DNA of 64,000 nucleotides from JACQFV01 sp964593585 (GTDB lineage Bacteria > Zixibacteria > MSB-5A5 > WJJR01), in assembly GCA_964593585.1 (NCBI GenBank), contig CAZQIZ010000014.1, forward strand, positions 8,553 to 72,552, given 5' to 3'. The notes beneath the pieces were generated by a model. The model had not been told where the DNA came from, searched no databases, and worked only from the letters and a program-made list of their open reading frames with translations. A program made the translations under genes and the position numbers. This document shows positions 1 through 9,259 of this stretch, piece after piece (positions within the stretch are counted from its first letter, which is position 1; every line of letters begins with the position of its first letter).

Positions 1-1146
1 ACCTTCGCCGTTCTCCTGATCGCCGCGGGCACGGCGGCAGCGTGGGCGATTCTCGACCCGGACCGCCTGCCGCATGCGGTCACGTCGGTGATGGTGGTCG
101 CCTGCCCGTGCGCGCTGGCGCTGGCGCGGCCGTTTGTCTTCGGCACGGCCGTGCGGATCTGGGGAGACCAGCGACTGTTTGTGCGCGCGGCGGACGTGGT
201 CGAGGCGATGGCCGAGGTCGATGAGATCATCTTCGACAAGACTGGCACCCTCACTCAAACACAGGGGCAGCGGGTCGCCTACGAAGGCGAAGCATTGACC
301 GATAAGGAGCGCGAACTGGTGGCGGCGGTGGCGCGTCAATCGACGCATCCGCTCAGCCGTCGCGTGGCGGCGACTGCCGCGGTCGGCACATCCACGCAGG
401 TCACGCATTTCGAAGAAGTGCCTGGATGCGGCATCAGCGGCGAAATCGACGGTCACACGGTGCGTCTGGGCACGCGCGACTGGGCATCGTTCGGCGAAGC
501 GATGCGCGAAGGGCGCGATGTCAATTCTGACGCAATCGGTCAGGTTGTGCATGTCAGTTTTGACCACCGACGGCGCGGCGTGTATGTTTTCTCCGCCGCC
601 TATCGCGAAGGACTCGATGGCGTCCTCGCGGAGTTGCGCGGGCGGTATCAATTGGCGGTGTTGACCGGCGATACGCGCGCCGAGGACGAGCGATTGCGAA
701 CCTTGTTCGGCGGTAAGGTCGCCCTTCGCAGTCATCAGTCGCCGCACGACAAGTTGGACTATGTCACCGCGCGGCAGCAGGCGGGGCATCAGGTGATGAT
801 GGTGGGGGACGGACTCAACGACGCGGGCGCGCTGCGCGCGGCGCGTGTGGGGATCGCGGTCAGCGAGGGCAGCGCCGCCTTCGCGCCGGCCAGCGACGGC
901 GTGCTTGAGGCCGACGCGCTGACGCGCCTGCCGCGGTTCTTGCGGATGGCACAGCGGGCGCGCGGCGTCGTCTATCTGAGTTTCGTCGTCTCGCTGGCTT
1001 ATAACGTGATCGGGCTGTCGTTTGCCGCCAGCGGACATCTGTCGCCGCTGGTGTCGGCGATCCTGATGCCCGTCAGCTCGGTCTCGGTGGTGCTGTTGGC
1101 CACGGTGGCCACACGCTGGGTGGCACGGCGGGAAGGTTTGGCTTAG
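1..1146 (+). CDS. ccoI: Heavy-metal P1B-type ATPase, CcoI-like (5' end missing)
   Basis: The C-terminal 381 codons of a P1B ATPase; the frame is open from base 1, so the start and any N-terminal metal-binding domain lie upstream of the window. The transmembrane metal site CPC is at about codon 35, the phosphorylation motif DKTGT at about codon 79, and the hinge motif GDGLND near codon 262, followed by two C-terminal membrane segments. The position directly before ccoS and the cbb3 oxidase genes argues for CcoI, the copper pump that supplies the heme-copper centre, over a general CopA exporter. The stop lies 3 bases before ccoS, so it is probably the head of the operon. Confidence 0.9.
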   Translation, partial: TFAVLLIAAGTAAAWAILDPDRLPHAVTSVMVVACPCALALARPFVFGTAVRIWGDQRLFVRAADVVEAMAEVDEIIFDKTGTLTQTQGQRVAYEGEALTDKERELVAAVARQSTHPLSRRVAATAAVGTSTQVTHFEEVPGCGISGEIDGHTVRLGTRDWASFGEAMREGRDVNSDAIGQVVHVSFDHRRRGVYVFSAAYREGLDGVLAELRGRYQLAVLTGDTRAEDERLRTLFGGKVALRSHQSPHDKLDYVTARQQAGHQVMMVGDGLNDAGALRAARVGIAVSEGSAAFAPASDGVLEADALTRLPRFLRMAQRARGVVYLSFVVSLAYNVIGLSFAASGHLSPLVSAILMPVSSVSVVLLATVATRWVARREGLA

Positions 1147-1149
1147 TCG

Positions 1150-1338
1150 ATGAGCGTGGTCATTCTGCTGCTTTTTGCCTCGGTGCTGGTGGCCGCCGGT
1201 TTTCTGGTGGCGTTTTTGTGGGCGGTGCGCCGGGGGCAGTATGATGATCTGACCACGCCTGCGGTTCGCATTCTCTTCGACGACACGCACACACACCAGG
1301 CCGCGCAGGAGCCGCCGCGGCCGACAGGGGAGTCATAA
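1150..1338 (+). CDS. ccoS: cbb3 oxidase assembly protein CcoS
   Basis: A 62-residue protein with one N-terminal membrane helix (residues 3-27) followed by the CcoS-type segment WAVRRGQYDDL and a short acidic, hydrophilic tail. The family is needed to insert cofactors into cbb3 oxidase. Length and position between ccoI and the structural genes are typical. Confidence 0.9.
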   Translation: MSVVILLLFASVLVAAGFLVAFLWAVRRGQYDDLTTPAVRILFDDTHTHQAAQEPPRPTGES

Positions 1339-1341
1339 GCA

Positions 1342-3477
1342 ATGACTGTCGACAGGATCGCCTACGATAACAGGATTGCGCGGGATTTCGGCCTGGCCAC
1401 GATCGTCTGGGGCGCGGTCGGCCTGCTGGTGGGGCTGATCGCCGCCATTCAACTGTACTGGCCGGCGCTCAATCTCAATCTGCCTTATCTGACGTTTTCG
1501 CGGCTGCGCCCAGTGCACACCAACGCGGTCATCTTTGCGTTTGTCGGCAATGCCATCTTCATGTCGGTCTACTATTCGCTGCAGCGTCTTTGCAAAGCGC
1601 GCATGTACAGCGACCTACTAAGCCGACTGCATTTCTGGGGCTGGCAACTGGTCATCGTGCTGGCGGCGGTGACGCTGCTTGCCGGATTCACCACCAGCAA
1701 GGAATACGCCGAGCTGGAATGGCCGATCGATCTGCTCATCGCCGTGGTGTGGGTGATCTTTGGCATCAACATGTTCGGCACGATCCTGCGGCGGCGCGAG
1801 GAGCATATGTATGTGGCGATCTGGTTCTACATCGCCACCTGGGTCACCGTCACGCTGCTGCATGTGGTGAACTCCTTCGAGTTGCCGGTCACGTTGTGGA
1901 AGAGTTACTCGGTCTTTGCCGGCGTGCAGGACGCGTTGGTGCAGTGGTGGTATGGGCACAACGCGGTGGCTTTCTTCCTGACGACGCCATTCCTGGGCAT
2001 GATGTACTACTTTCTGCCCAAGGCGGCGGACCGTCCGGTGTTTTCGTACCGCTTGTCGATCGTGCATTTCTGGTCGCTGATCTTTCTTTACATCTGGGCG
2101 GGTCCGCATCATCTGCTCTATTCGGCGCTGCCCGACTGGGCGCAGTCGCTGGGCACGGTCTTTTCGATCATGCTGTTGGCGCCATCGTGGGGCGGCATGC
2201 TCAACGGTCTTCTGACCCTGCGCGGGGCGTGGGACAAGGTGCGCGAGAGCGCGGTGCTGAAGTTCATGGTGGTGGCGGTGACCGCCTACGGCATGGCCAC
2301 GTTCGAGGGACCGCTGCTGTCGATCAAGAACGTCAATGCGCTTTCGCACTTCACCGACTGGACCGTGGCGCATGTCCACGTCGGCGCGCTGGGCTGGAAC
2401 GGTTTTCTCACCTTTGGCATTCTCTACTGGATCATTCCGCGACTGTTCCGTACCACCCTCTTTTCGGAGAAACTGGCCAACCTGCACTTCTGGATCGGCT
2501 TTCTGGGGATTGTGATCTACGCGCTGCCGATGTACTTCGCCGGCGTCACGCAGGGGTTAATGTGGAAGGAGTTCACGCCCGAGGGCGTGCTGCGCTATCC
2601 GAACTTCCTGGAGACGGTGCTGCAGATTGTCCCGATGTACATTATCCGCTCGATCGGCGGCGCGCTCTTCTTGACCGGATTTATCCTCATGATCTACAAC
2701 CTGGCGCGCACGATGCGCGCCGGGTCCTGCGCGGCCGACGAGCATGTCGAGGTGCCGGCGCGCGCCGCTGGGCATGCGGTTCCCGGACGGCTCTCACACC
2801 GCTGGCTGGAGGGCAAACCGGTGCCGTTTCTGCTTCTGGCGACGGTGGCGGTGGCAATTGGCGGCATCGTGGAAATCGTGCCATCGCTGGTGATCAAATC
2901 GAATGTGCTCACAATCGCGGCGGTGCGTCCCTACACGCCACTGGAATTGCAGGGCCGCGACCTCTACATCCGCGAGGGGTGCAACAATTGCCATTCACAA
3001 TTGATACGGCCGTTCCGTTCGGAGACCGAGCGCTACGGCGAATACTCTAAGGCCGGCGAGTATGTCTACGAGCATCCCTTCTTATGGGGCTCGAAACGGA
3101 CCGGTCCGGACCTGATGCGCGAGGGGGGGAAGTACCCCGACGCCTGGCACTATCATCACATGATGGATCCGCGCACGATGTCGCCGGGTTCGATCATGCC
3201 GCGGTATCCGTGGCTGGCCGAAGATGCGCTGGACACTTCAACCACCGCCGCCAAGATCGCGGCGATGCGGTCCCTGGGCGTGCCGTATGCGCCCGGCTAT
3301 GAGGATTCGGCCAATGTCGTGCTGACGGCACAGGCCGCGAAAGTCTCTGTCGGACTCAAGGAAGCCGGTGTGGACTGCGCCCCCGACCGTGAGATGATCG
3401 CGATCATCGCCTATCTGCAGCGACTGGGGACCGACATCAAGGTGACGCCGGCGGGCGGCGCGTCGGCGCAAAGGTAG
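1342..3477 (+). CDS. ccoNO: cbb3 cytochrome c oxidase, fused subunits I and II (CcoN-CcoO)
   Basis: A 711-residue fusion. Residues about 1-470 are the heme-copper oxidase subunit I with many membrane helices, including a His in PVHTN (low-spin heme ligand) and the CuB-region motif WWYGHN. After a linker and one more helix (about 490-515) comes a CcoO-type monoheme cytochrome c domain with CNNCH near residue 547 and a Met-containing SIMPRYPW segment. Subunits I and II are usually separate; fused CcoNO is known in Bacteroidetes and relatives. It forms the catalytic core of the high-affinity terminal oxidase in the inner membrane. It begins 3 bases after ccoS. Confidence 0.96.
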   Translation: MTVDRIAYDNRIARDFGLATIVWGAVGLLVGLIAAIQLYWPALNLNLPYLTFSRLRPVHTNAVIFAFVGNAIFMSVYYSLQRLCKARMYSDLLSRLHFWGWQLVIVLAAVTLLAGFTTSKEYAELEWPIDLLIAVVWVIFGINMFGTILRRREEHMYVAIWFYIATWVTVTLLHVVNSFELPVTLWKSYSVFAGVQDALVQWWYGHNAVAFFLTTPFLGMMYYFLPKAADRPVFSYRLSIVHFWSLIFLYIWAGPHHLLYSALPDWAQSLGTVFSIMLLAPSWGGMLNGLLTLRGAWDKVRESAVLKFMVVAVTAYGMATFEGPLLSIKNVNALSHFTDWTVAHVHVGALGWNGFLTFGILYWIIPRLFRTTLFSEKLANLHFWIGFLGIVIYALPMYFAGVTQGLMWKEFTPEGVLRYPNFLETVLQIVPMYIIRSIGGALFLTGFILMIYNLARTMRAGSCAADEHVEVPARAAGHAVPGRLSHRWLEGKPVPFLLLATVAVAIGGIVEIVPSLVIKSNVLTIAAVRPYTPLELQGRDLYIREGCNNCHSQLIRPFRSETERYGEYSKAGEYVYEHPFLWGSKRTGPDLMREGGKYPDAWHYHHMMDPRTMSPGSIMPRYPWLAEDALDTSTTAAKIAAMRSLGVPYAPGYEDSANVVLTAQAAKVSVGLKEAGVDCAPDREMIAIIAYLQRLGTDIKVTPAGGASAQR

Positions 3478-3482
3478 GGATC

Positions 3483-3677
3483 ATGCTCAAGGGACTCATG
3501 GATCAGGTGGGCGGGGGCGACGGGTTCGGACTGGTCGCGCTGCTGGTCCTTTTGGCCGCCTTTGTCGCCATCATTATCTGGACCTACCTCATCGATCGGC
3601 ACCATGTCGAACGCATGAGCCGCATGCCGCTGGAGCCCGACTCCCGCGCCAACACTGTGGACAGGAGCGACCGATGA
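3483..3677 (+). CDS. ccoQ: CcoQ-like small cbb3 oxidase subunit
   Basis: A 64-residue protein with a single membrane helix (about residues 17-38) followed by a short basic/acidic tail beginning DRHHVERM. The size, topology and position between subunits I/II and III match CcoQ, which stabilises the complex. Sequence conservation in this family is low, so the assignment rests mainly on context. The stop overlaps the start of ccoP by 4 bases. Confidence 0.75.
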   Translation: MLKGLMDQVGGGDGFGLVALLVLLAAFVAIIIWTYLIDRHHVERMSRMPLEPDSRANTVDRSDR

Positions 3678-4342
3678 CCGAGACCACCGAGCGTATGCTC
3701 GACCATGATGCCGATGGCATCCGTGAACTGGACAACGATCTCCCGCGTTGGTGGGTGTGGCTGTTCATTATCACCATCGCCTGGGCGGTGCTGTATTTCC
3801 TCTATTACCATGTCTTCGGCATCGGCTACCTGAGCCGCGATGAGTACCTGCGCGAGCTAGACCCAGGGTATGTGCGGGTTCAGACCCGCGATGACCGGTT
3901 CCTCGGTGTCCTGCCGCGGTACCACTCCGTCTACTTCGCGCCGGAGCGTGATTTGTTGGCCGGCGCGCCGGCCCGTCCGAAGGCCGCGGCGTTTGTGGAG
4001 ATGTCGCGCGAAAAGGATACGGCTCAGTATGTGGCGCTGACCGACCCGTCGGCGATCGCGTCGGGGCAGGGACTGTACCAGGCCAAGTGCGCCTCCTGCC
4101 ATGGACGCTTCGGCGAGGGCGGCATCGGGCCCAATCTCACCGATGATTATTGGCTGCATGGCGCCGGCATCACCAATGTCTACAAGACGATCAAATACGG
4201 CGTCCCCGCCAAGGGGATGCTCGCGTGGTGGATGGACCTGCAGCCGGAGCAGTTGCAGCAGGTCGCCAGTTACGTCATGACTCTGCATGGCAGCAACCCG
4301 CCGAATGCCAAGGGACCGCAGGGGGACTTGGTCACGCCGTGA
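3674..4342 (+). CDS. ccoP: cbb3 oxidase subunit III (CcoP), one heme c motif
   Basis: A 222-residue membrane-anchored cytochrome c. The N-terminal region contains the FixP-type segment LPRWWVWLF and a helix (about residues 22-50), then a periplasmic domain with one CASCH heme motif near residue 138 and a distal Met in KGMLAWW. Classical CcoP has two CxxCH motifs; only one is present here and the protein is correspondingly short. It passes electrons from soluble cytochrome c to the CcoO-type domain. Translationally coupled to ccoQ through ATGA. Confidence 0.92.
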   Translation: MTETTERMLDHDADGIRELDNDLPRWWVWLFIITIAWAVLYFLYYHVFGIGYLSRDEYLRELDPGYVRVQTRDDRFLGVLPRYHSVYFAPERDLLAGAPARPKAAAFVEMSREKDTAQYVALTDPSAIASGQGLYQAKCASCHGRFGEGGIGPNLTDDYWLHGAGITNVYKTIKYGVPAKGMLAWWMDLQPEQLQQVASYVMTLHGSNPPNAKGPQGDLVTP

Positions 4343-4346
4343 TGCC

Positions 4347-5756
4347 GTGAGCATTGAACACACCGACGGCTCCTTCCGCGATTCGCTTGCCACCATCGAC
4401 AAACGCGGCAACCGCCTCTGGGTCTATCCGACCAAGCCATCGGGGCGGCTGCATCGCTTGCGGGTGGCGGTGGCGCTGGCATTGCTGGCGTTTCTGTTCG
4501 CCGCGCCGTGGATCCGGGTGAATGGCAATCCGCTCCTGCTTTTCGACATCGTCCACCGGCAGTTTTTCATTTTCGGCCTCATCTTCTGGCCGCAGGACAT
4601 CTACCTGTTCGTGCTGGCGGCGATCGCGTTGGCGGTCTTCATCATTCTGTTTACCGCGGCGTTCGGACGGCTGTTCTGCGGGTGGATCTGTCCCCAGACG
4701 GTGTTCATGGAGATGGTGTTCCGCAAGATCGAGTATTGGATCGACGGCGACGGGCCGCAGCAGCGTCGGTTGGCCAATGCGCCCTGGACGGCGGCCAAGA
4801 TTGCGCGGCGCGCGCTCAAGCTCGGCATCTTCTTTGCGATCTCGTTTCTGATCGGCAACACTTTCCTGGCGTACTTCATCGGCGCCGACGCCCTTCTGGA
4901 CATCGTCACCTCGCCGCCAACCGAGCATCTGACCGGGTTTGCGCTGATGCTGCTCTTCTCGCTGGTCTTCTTCTGGGTGTTCGCGTGGTTTCGCGAGCAG
5001 GCCTGCACGCTGGTTTGCCCGTATGGGCGGTTGCAGTCGGTGCTGCTGGATGCCAATTCAATCGTGGTGGCCTATGATTTCCGCCGCGGCGAACCGCGGG
5101 CGCCCTTTTCCAGGAAGGACAACCGCGACGGCAAGGGAGACTGTATCGCCTGCGGCGCGTGTGTGCGCGTCTGCCCGACCGGCATCGACATCCGCAACGG
5201 CACGCAACTGGAGTGTGTCAATTGCACCGCCTGCATCGACGCCTGCGACGACATCATGGTCAGCGTCAATCTGCCTTCCGGGTTGATTCGCTACGCCTCC
5301 CATGAGGGCATCGCCACGGGGAACCGACTGCGGTTCACCCCGCGCATGAAGCTGTATTCGGCCATCCTGACCATCCTGGTCGCCACTCTCGTCACGCTGC
5401 TGGCGACCCGCTCCAGCGTCGAGGCGACCGTCTTGCGCACTGCGGGATCGTTGTTCGAGGAACTGCCCGACGGCACCATCCGCAACCTGTACACAATCAA
5501 AGTCACCAACAAGACGGCGCGCGTTCTGCCGATCGAATTGCGGCTGCTAAGCCCCGCGGGAGAACTGGCGCTGTTGGGACCGCCGCTGGAGGCGCCGCCT
5601 CAAGGGCAGGATGAATCGGTGTTCGCAATTCAGATTCCCAAGAGCCGGATGCCGGCGGCCAATGCGCTGGTGACGATCGGGGTGTTTTCGAACGGCGAGG
5701 AGATTGCAACGGTGCGGACCTCGTTTGCCGGACCGTCGTTGCGGGGCAGCCAATGA
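4347..5756 (+). CDS. ccoG: cbb3 oxidase accessory ferredoxin-like protein CcoG
   Basis: A 469-residue membrane iron-sulfur protein. The likely start is GTG at 4347, 4 bases after the ccoP stop; the frame stays open upstream but inside ccoP. It has several membrane helices, an early GWICPQ motif, CTLVCPYGR, and two 4Fe-4S motifs (CIACGACVRVCP and CVNCTACIDAC), followed by a periplasmic immunoglobulin-like C-terminal domain. CcoG/RdxA/FixG reduces copper during cbb3 biogenesis. The order after ccoP is standard. Confidence 0.94.
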   Translation: MSIEHTDGSFRDSLATIDKRGNRLWVYPTKPSGRLHRLRVAVALALLAFLFAAPWIRVNGNPLLLFDIVHRQFFIFGLIFWPQDIYLFVLAAIALAVFIILFTAAFGRLFCGWICPQTVFMEMVFRKIEYWIDGDGPQQRRLANAPWTAAKIARRALKLGIFFAISFLIGNTFLAYFIGADALLDIVTSPPTEHLTGFALMLLFSLVFFWVFAWFREQACTLVCPYGRLQSVLLDANSIVVAYDFRRGEPRAPFSRKDNRDGKGDCIACGACVRVCPTGIDIRNGTQLECVNCTACIDACDDIMVSVNLPSGLIRYASHEGIATGNRLRFTPRMKLYSAILTILVATLVTLLATRSSVEATVLRTAGSLFEELPDGTIRNLYTIKVTNKTARVLPIELRLLSPAGELALLGPPLEAPPQGQDESVFAIQIPKSRMPAANALVTIGVFSNGEEIATVRTSFAGPSLRGSQ

Positions 5757-6214
5757 GCACGCCGTCCGGAAAAAGCCGCTGGGGCGCCGGCATGTGGGCG
5801 CTGTTCGGCGGATTTGCGCTCTTCGTCCTGATCCTGGTGGCGGTGGCGGCCATGCACGATGTCGATCTGGTCGAGTCGGATTACTATGAACGCGGGCTGA
5901 CCTATCAGGAACGCATCGACGCGATCGCGCGCGCGGCCGACCCGGCACGCCAACCGACCTTCCGCTATATAGCCGAAGCGAACACGGTGACCCTCTGCTT
6001 TCCCGACAGCGCGCCGCGTCCGTTGGCCGGATCGATGCTCTTCTTCCGGCCGTCGAGTTCGTTGCGCGACTTCCGCGTGCCGTTCGCGCTGGATACCAAC
6101 GCCTGTTTGGATATTGTCGATTCGCGTCTGGAGCGGGGTTACTGGAAACTCAAATGTGAATGGCAGGATGCCGGCGGCGCGCATTACGCCGAGCATGCGC
6201 TGTACATTCCATAG
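5753..6214 (+). CDS. ccoH: FixH/CcoH family cbb3 assembly protein
   Basis: A 153-residue protein with a short cytoplasmic N-terminus, one membrane helix (about residues 14-36) and a periplasmic domain beginning with the FixH hallmark VESDYYERGL. FixH/CcoH interacts with the assembling cbb3 complex and the copper pump. It overlaps the ccoG stop by 4 bases (ATGA), so it is part of the same operon. Confidence 0.88.
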   Translation: MSTPSGKSRWGAGMWALFGGFALFVLILVAVAAMHDVDLVESDYYERGLTYQERIDAIARAADPARQPTFRYIAEANTVTLCFPDSAPRPLAGSMLFFRPSSSLRDFRVPFALDTNACLDIVDSRLERGYWKLKCEWQDAGGAHYAEHALYIP

Positions 6215-6221
6215 GTGAACG

Positions 6222-6941
6222 ATGAGCATTGAGTGGATGAGCGCCGCCTTCCTGGTCGGCATCCTCGGCAGTCTGCACTGCATCGGCATGTGCGGGCCGA
6301 TTGCGCTCGCGTTGCCCACGGGGACCGACTCGCGCGGGCGCGTTCTCGTTGGCCGTCTGGTCTACAACGCCGGACGGGTGGTTACCTACATGCTGTTGGG
6401 CGCGATTGTCGGATTGATTGGGCGCGCCATGGCGCTGGCCGGTTGGCAGCAGGCGGTGTCGATTGTGGCCGGTGCGGGGATTCTCGTGGCCGTGTTGGTG
6501 CCGCGCCGGTGGGTACGCGCGATCCTGCCGGAAGCGATGACCGGCGGGTTTGTGATGCGCCTCAGCGGTCTCTGGCGGCGGCTCTTTGCCCACGGATCGC
6601 TGTCGGCGATGTTGTCGATCGGCCTGCTCAACGGTTTCCTGCCGTGCGGATTCCTCTACATGGCGCTGGGCGCATCGGCGGTCAGCGGCTCGCCCTGGCA
6701 GGCGGCGGCCTACATGGGGGCATTCGGTCTGGGCACGGTGCCGTCCATTCTGGCGACGTCGCTGTTTGGGCCCTTCTTGGTTCCGAACTTGCGCCAGCGG
6801 CTGGTGCGCATTCTGCCGGTGGGCGCCGCGGTGCTCGGATTGCTGCTTCTGCTCCGCGGCATGTCGCTGGGGATTCCCTACATCAGTCCGAAGGTGAATA
6901 CGGCGACGCAGACGGCCAACGGCTGCTGTCATCCAAAGTGA
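6222..6941 (+). CDS. SafE/DsbD-type membrane protein of the cbb3 cluster
   Basis: A 239-residue polytopic protein of the sulfite exporter TauE/SafE (DsbD transmembrane, UreH-like) group. It has about six helices and the paired motifs LHCIGMCGP near the N-terminus and GFLPCGFLYM in the middle, each contributing Cys residues typical of copper-handling members of this group. Genes of this kind commonly end ccoNOPGHI(S) clusters and are thought to help deliver copper. Actual sulfite transport is not implied. It lies 7 bases after ccoH and ends 5 bases before a convergent gene. Confidence 0.8.
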   Translation: MSIEWMSAAFLVGILGSLHCIGMCGPIALALPTGTDSRGRVLVGRLVYNAGRVVTYMLLGAIVGLIGRAMALAGWQQAVSIVAGAGILVAVLVPRRWVRAILPEAMTGGFVMRLSGLWRRLFAHGSLSAMLSIGLLNGFLPCGFLYMALGASAVSGSPWQAAAYMGAFGLGTVPSILATSLFGPFLVPNLRQRLVRILPVGAAVLGLLLLLRGMSLGIPYISPKVNTATQTANGCCHPK

Positions 6942-6946
6942 TCGGC

Positions 6947-7870
6947 TCACCCGCGGACCACTTCCACGGTGCAATGGGCGCGCGCGGTGACGGCCGCCGA
7001 GACGCTGCCGATCACTTGGTGTTTGATGCCGCTCAGACCCCGGGCGCCGACAAAGATGCAGTCTGCCTTCCGACGCCGCGCCTCCTCCACCAGTTCCCGC
7101 TTGGGATTTCCCTGAAGCCGTATGTGTGTCACCTTGAGGCCCTGCGCCGCGAGTTTTCGCGACGCGGTCTGCGCGAATCGCTGGACCCACTGATATTCTT
7201 CCGTGTCGGCCGCATCGAGCCAGCGTCGTGTGGTGGACTCGACACGGGCCATCGCCGCCGTCAAGCGGGGTGTGGCGACCGTGACCAGATGAACCGTGGT
7301 CCGTCGTTCCCAATGTCGCGCCGCCACCGCGTCCACCGCCTTCTCGGAGCACTCCGAGCCATCGACGCCGATCAGAATCCGTGTGGCGCCGCGGGTCCGC
7401 GGCGGTTTGTGCACGACGCGCACCGCGCACGGCGCGGCGGTGACCACCCGCTGCGATACGCTGCCCAGGATCAGGCGGGTGGTGATGGTTTGGCCATGCG
7501 CTCCGACCACGACGAGAGCGGGTTTCCATTCATGGCACATCTTCACGATTCCCCAGGCGGGCGAATCGGCGACGGCCTTCGCGCTTGCGTTCCAGCCCGG
7601 AAACATCTCGCGCAATTTCGCGGCGCCCGTTTCCGCCAGCCGCCGCGCCTCCTCAATCTGACGGCGCGCGTCGGCGTAGGAGCGTTCGATCGCATCGGCG
7701 ATGGCACCGGGAAGCGCCGGCCCGCCGGACGTCGCTGGATCGGGCGGCAGGATCACATCGGCGACGGTGAGAATCAGCGCCTCGCCATATTCCGGCAGTC
7801 CCGCTCGTTGGAGATCTTCCAGCGCCGCGTCGGCGCATGGCGTCCCATCGTAGCCAATCAACACTCGCAT
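6947..7870 (-). CDS. Tandem universal stress protein (two UspA domains)
   Basis: A 307-residue protein with two UspA folds in tandem. Each domain starts with a hydrophobic strand ending in D (VLIGYDGT and ILIGVDGS) and ends with the ATP-binding signature, GAHG followed by GSVSQRVVTAAPCAV in domain 1 and GARG followed by GSVSAAVTARAHC in domain 2. This suggests an ATP-binding cytoplasmic stress protein. ATG at 7870 is preferred (GGGAG about 9 bases upstream); a GTG one codon earlier is possible. Convergent with the cbb3 cluster. Confidence 0.88.
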   Translation of the reverse strand: MRVLIGYDGTPCADAALEDLQRAGLPEYGEALILTVADVILPPDPATSGGPALPGAIADAIERSYADARRQIEEARRLAETGAAKLREMFPGWNASAKAVADSPAWGIVKMCHEWKPALVVVGAHGQTITTRLILGSVSQRVVTAAPCAVRVVHKPPRTRGATRILIGVDGSECSEKAVDAVAARHWERRTTVHLVTVATPRLTAAMARVESTTRRWLDAADTEEYQWVQRFAQTASRKLAAQGLKVTHIRLQGNPKRELVEEARRRKADCIFVGARGLSGIKHQVIGSVSAAVTARAHCTVEVVRG

Positions 7871-7927
7871 CACTGATTTCTCCCTGGCCCCTGCTGAATG
7901 TCTTGCGCTCCGGCCGCGCTTGCGAAA

Positions 7928-9067
7928 TTACACACCTTTGACAGGTATGCCGCGCTTCTTTAGTTCCGGAATGAAGATCTCCGGATCGACCGCGATCTCC
8001 TGCGGCAGCACGCCGCGTTTGGCGATACGCCCATCGCAGGCCATCTGCAGGATGATGGCGGCGGGGAAGGCGGTGGTGCGCATCATCGAGGTGAGATTGT
8101 TGGTTGCGTCATATCGGTCGATGATGTCCACTTGATGCAAACGCCGCTGGCCGTTCTCGACTCCCTCGAACTGCACGCGCACCACGGTCAGGTCGTTCAT
8201 GCCCAGCGGCACCTTTGCCAGGATGCGATTGGCGGTCAGCCGGCGTGGGACGACCGGATGGCCGTCGATCACCACTGGTTCCGAAGAGAACAGGCCCAGA
8301 TGCAATAGCCACTGCATCGCCTTGGCGTGGCCGGGATAGCGTAGGGTCTTGTAGTCGAGGTTCTTCACGCGCTTGGCGTAAGTGGTCGGCAGGGTGGAGG
8401 TGCCGCCGGAGGTGTTGAAGGCCTCCAATTGTCCCAGAGGACGGTCGAAAATCACATCCTCGACTTCGCCCAGCGGTTCGCCAACGACGATCCGTCCATC
8501 GCGCAACGCAACCGGCGGCTCGACATATTCGTTGAGCAGCCCTTCGACCGAGAAGAGACGCTCGTATTCGAAGGGATGCTTCGGCTCGGCGGGCAGACCG
8601 CCGACACGGATTTTCACCGTGTCGGCCCAGGGGAACTTGTTCAGCCCCCAGGCGGTGAAGATCGAGACCATTCCCGGCGCCAATCCGCAATCGGGGATGA
8701 TTGTGATGCCGGCGGCCTCCGCGTCCCTGGACATCGCCAGTTCGGCGGCCACCACATCGTTGTTGCCGCCAAGATCAACCATGTGGGTCTTGGTGGCGAT
8801 GGCGGCTCTGGCGAATTCGATGTTGAAGCCGTAATGGACAGAACAGAAGACACCGTCGGCGTCCTGCAACAAGCCGCGCACCGCGGCGCTGTCCTGAGCG
8901 TCAAACCGGACGGTCGTCAGACGCGGATCGGGAAACTGAGCGCGAAAGGCGCGCAGGGCATCGTCGGAGGAGTCAGCGACCGTCAACGCCGTCAGTTGGT
9001 CGTTTTTCAGGAAATCGAAGGCGGCGCCGCGGGCCATCAGGCCGGCGCCCAGAATCACGAGTTTCAT
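7928..9067 (-). CDS. Saccharopine dehydrogenase family protein (lysine dehydrogenase-like)
   Basis: A 379-residue oxidoreductase. The N-terminal Rossmann fold starts VILGAGLMARGAA, followed by the family's catalytic core (CGLAPGMVSIF) and the saccharopine dehydrogenase C-terminal domain with FNTSGGTSTLP and KTLRYPGH. These features fit L-lysine 6-dehydrogenase and related NAD(P)-dependent amino acid dehydrogenases; the substrate is not determined. ATG at 9067 has AGGAG 8 bases upstream; the longer open frame upstream has no domain content. Divergent from the next gene. Confidence 0.85.
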   Translation of the reverse strand: MKLVILGAGLMARGAAFDFLKNDQLTALTVADSSDDALRAFRAQFPDPRLTTVRFDAQDSAAVRGLLQDADGVFCSVHYGFNIEFARAAIATKTHMVDLGGNNDVVAAELAMSRDAEAAGITIIPDCGLAPGMVSIFTAWGLNKFPWADTVKIRVGGLPAEPKHPFEYERLFSVEGLLNEYVEPPVALRDGRIVVGEPLGEVEDVIFDRPLGQLEAFNTSGGTSTLPTTYAKRVKNLDYKTLRYPGHAKAMQWLLHLGLFSSEPVVIDGHPVVPRRLTANRILAKVPLGMNDLTVVRVQFEGVENGQRRLHQVDIIDRYDATNNLTSMMRTTAFPAAIILQMACDGRIAKRGVLPQEIAVDPEIFIPELKKRGIPVKGV

Positions 9068-9259
9068 CGGTGTGCTCCTGTCGTCATGGGGGAAACCGAA
9101 GGTAAGCCCGACGGGACAGAGGATTCCAGCCATTGTGGCGCGATGCGTGGGGATGACGCAGCTCTTTGACGCCCGCGCGGCGGGCCGATGATGGCAGAAA
9201 ACGGTCGATTTTTTCGGGTGCCATTTCGATAGAAAGAGTGTTGGGACGTATACACCGTC

